DNA of 64,000 bases from Lamellibrachia columna. Lineage: Eukaryota > Annelida > Polychaeta > Sabellida > Siboglinidae. Positions within the stretch are counted from its first letter, which is position 1. The number at the start of each line of letters is the position of its first letter. The notes beneath the pieces were generated by a model. The model made no database searches, was not told where the DNA came from, and saw only the letters and a list, made by a program, of their open reading frames with translations. This document shows, one piece after another, positions 62,193 through 64,000 of this stretch. The stretch is from positions 44,820,065 through 44,884,064 of the forward strand of contig OY759274.1 of the NCBI GenBank assembly GCA_963662155.1. The letters run 5' to 3'. Position numbers and translations under genes: made by a program.

Positions 62193-63685
62193 AAAGCATT
62201 TGTTGATATGTGTTAAAGCATTTGTTGATATATGTTAAAGCCAGGTCAAGTTTACTTGATATGTTGATTTGTACATGGTATACATTAACAGTGAGCCAGA
62301 TGTTGTTGACATGTTAGCTGTTTATGAAACAGTCGCTGCCCCAGTATCGGTTAGCTATTTCACATCATACAATTATACCTCTCAAGAAACTTTTTGCATT
62401 CCTCTGAATATTTCAGCTTATTCACTTAGCCTTCAATGGTAAATTAACATCACTACTGGTGTGTCACGGATTGTAAGCATGATGTCACCCGAACACTAGC
62501 ATATTTAATATTACAGTATTTACGTTTGTTTAGAACATGAACAATATTTGTTTGTTTTTAAGTAAGTGCTGGTTTTTAAGTTAGAGCTACTTAATTAATA
62601 TTTTAACATTGCCATTGCTTTATGACACTGGGCGTTGACATCAAAGGCTGTGGTTTAGTAACATCCACCATAACTTTATTACACATTGACGTCACTTTGG
62701 ATAACTCCAAATAGCACAACATTTACTGGCATGATATGAAGCCACTAGCCACTGTGGAGGCTATAATGAGCGTATTTGGTGAAAGGTGCACAGCCTGTTT
62801 GTTTTTGTCATAAAACCATGTAATATAGTATAAACTATATCTATTCTAACATTGTGACCACCAAAATGTTTCTAATGAAATGTTTTTTTAATTATTTTTA
62901 TCATTATTATGATTTGGCCGTTATTTGGACATTGCGGTTCAGCATGCAGCGTACGTATGATATTCCAGTCAAAACATTGAAATCAAACATATCTAATGTA
63001 AGATTATATGAACAAATCATACCCAATATATAAACTATATTTCAAGACTTTTCTAGCCAACACAAAGCTGCATAACATTGCTTCATCCAGTATTAGTGTC
63101 TGATTACAATGAATAGTGATTGTGGAACCTCATCACCACATGAAGCACATCAATAGCTCGTTGCCAGTTCCACCCTGTCGAGGAACTGCCAACTTCCGAG
63201 TCAGAAATAGTCAACTCTATTGGCCTTCCCAGGTGTATTGATTCAACGGCCACAACAACGCGATTTGTGGTGAGCAATTTTTTATCATATTATTTAACAT
63301 ATTCTGCTTTCATTGTAGTCAATCATGTATGGATCAAAGATATTAGCACTAGATTGGTTTTTACCTGGGAAAGATTTGTGGTGAGGCAATAAGATTATGA
63401 ATAGAATGCCAAATGCTGCATGTGCACATGCAGGCAAAATTCTGTATTTAAATTTTATAATTGTTATTGAATTTTTTTCACATCAATCGCAAACTGTTTT
63501 TGAGAAAACCTAGTAAAAGTACTGTGCACACACATTGAATATACATACTTAATTATAGCACCTTCTTTGATGATAATGAATAACTTGTGGAAAAAACAGT
63601 TGACCCCACATAACACATTTGTACTTGAAATGGATTAATTATGATTGATTTGAACATTTTAGAAGTGGAATAGACAATATTCACA
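62193..63685. other. Intergenic, no gene seen
   Basis: AT-rich without recognisable exons. A third EF-hand exon was looked for here and not found. Confidence 0.4.
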
Positions 63686-63785
63686 ACATGACATCATTAC
63701 AATATAGTTGTGATGTCATTGCGATAGGTTTGTGACATCATTACAATATAGTTGTGATGTCATTGCGATAGGTTTGTGACATCGG
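63686..63785. repeat. About 51-bp tandem duplication, 2 copies
   Basis: Two near-identical copies of a unit containing ATCATTACAATATAGTTGTG and ATGTCATTGCGATAGG. Confidence 0.85.
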
Positions 63786-64000
63786 TGATCATTGCGATGC
63801 CTGAATCTGGTAGATTTTCAAAATTGGTCAAAAATAACTAAATTTATATTACAATTTCCTAAAGCGGTTGTTTTACTTAGGTAAATAAATATGTAGTCAG
63901 TTTTATTATCTGCTGTGGTACAATAAACTTTATCTGTAACATATCTGACACCTGTTGGCCAAGAATGAAATCACGGTTGCGGGTCGTAAATTTTTTTTAT

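Overview
The window is eukaryotic nuclear DNA, almost certainly from an invertebrate metazoan. Reasons: spliced genes with GT-AG (and one GC-AG) introns, several non-LTR retrotransposon families (CR1-like and jockey-like), MITE-like DNA elements, tRNA-derived SINE sequence and very dense micro- and minisatellites. The species cannot be fixed from sequence alone; a marine invertebrate such as a mollusc, lancelet or cnidarian relative would fit. No bacterial-type genes, operons or CRISPR arrays are present.

Region 1 (1-34,170) is a tandem segmental duplication of about 9.2 kb per basic unit (one landmark recurs at 1, 21,225 and 30,389). Each unit runs: A, a minus-strand reverse transcriptase (RT) relic in trinucleotide repeats plus a 30-bp minisatellite; B, a minus-strand CR1 3' relic, a 14-bp minisatellite and a 449-bp inverted-repeat element; C, a spacer and a minus-strand gene for a membrane-anchored Ly6/uPAR (LU, three-finger) protein. 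The order is A1-B1-B2-C1-A2-B3-C2-A3-B4. The paralogous arrays differ sharply in copy number: 30-bp repeat 100/1/15; 73-bp repeat over a splice donor 14/3; 14-bp repeat 1/4/10/4; CGG 4/23; 33-bp coding repeat 6/7. B2 also carries a full-length LINE with both ORFs open (9,249-14,368); B3 gives its empty site.

Region 2 (34,170-44,300) holds a second small duplication (34.06-34.80 and 36.61-37.32 kb), an RT relic, microsatellites and a broken three-exon gene for a tyrosine-recombinase-like protein (40,958-43,360, minus).

Region 3 (44,300-64,000) holds part of a MULE-like transposase gene (45,553-46,300, plus), the first two coding exons of an EF-hand protein (52,835-56,793, plus) whose 3.7-kb intron is filled with nested elements, CR1 and other LINE relics (55-58 and 61 kb), a SINE (59.8 kb) and many minisatellites.

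The host genes with best support are the two LU-domain genes, whose four recognised exons join in consistent phase, and the EF-hand gene, whose splice completes a canonical calcium-binding loop. Most of the rest is mobile-element or tandem-repeat sequence.
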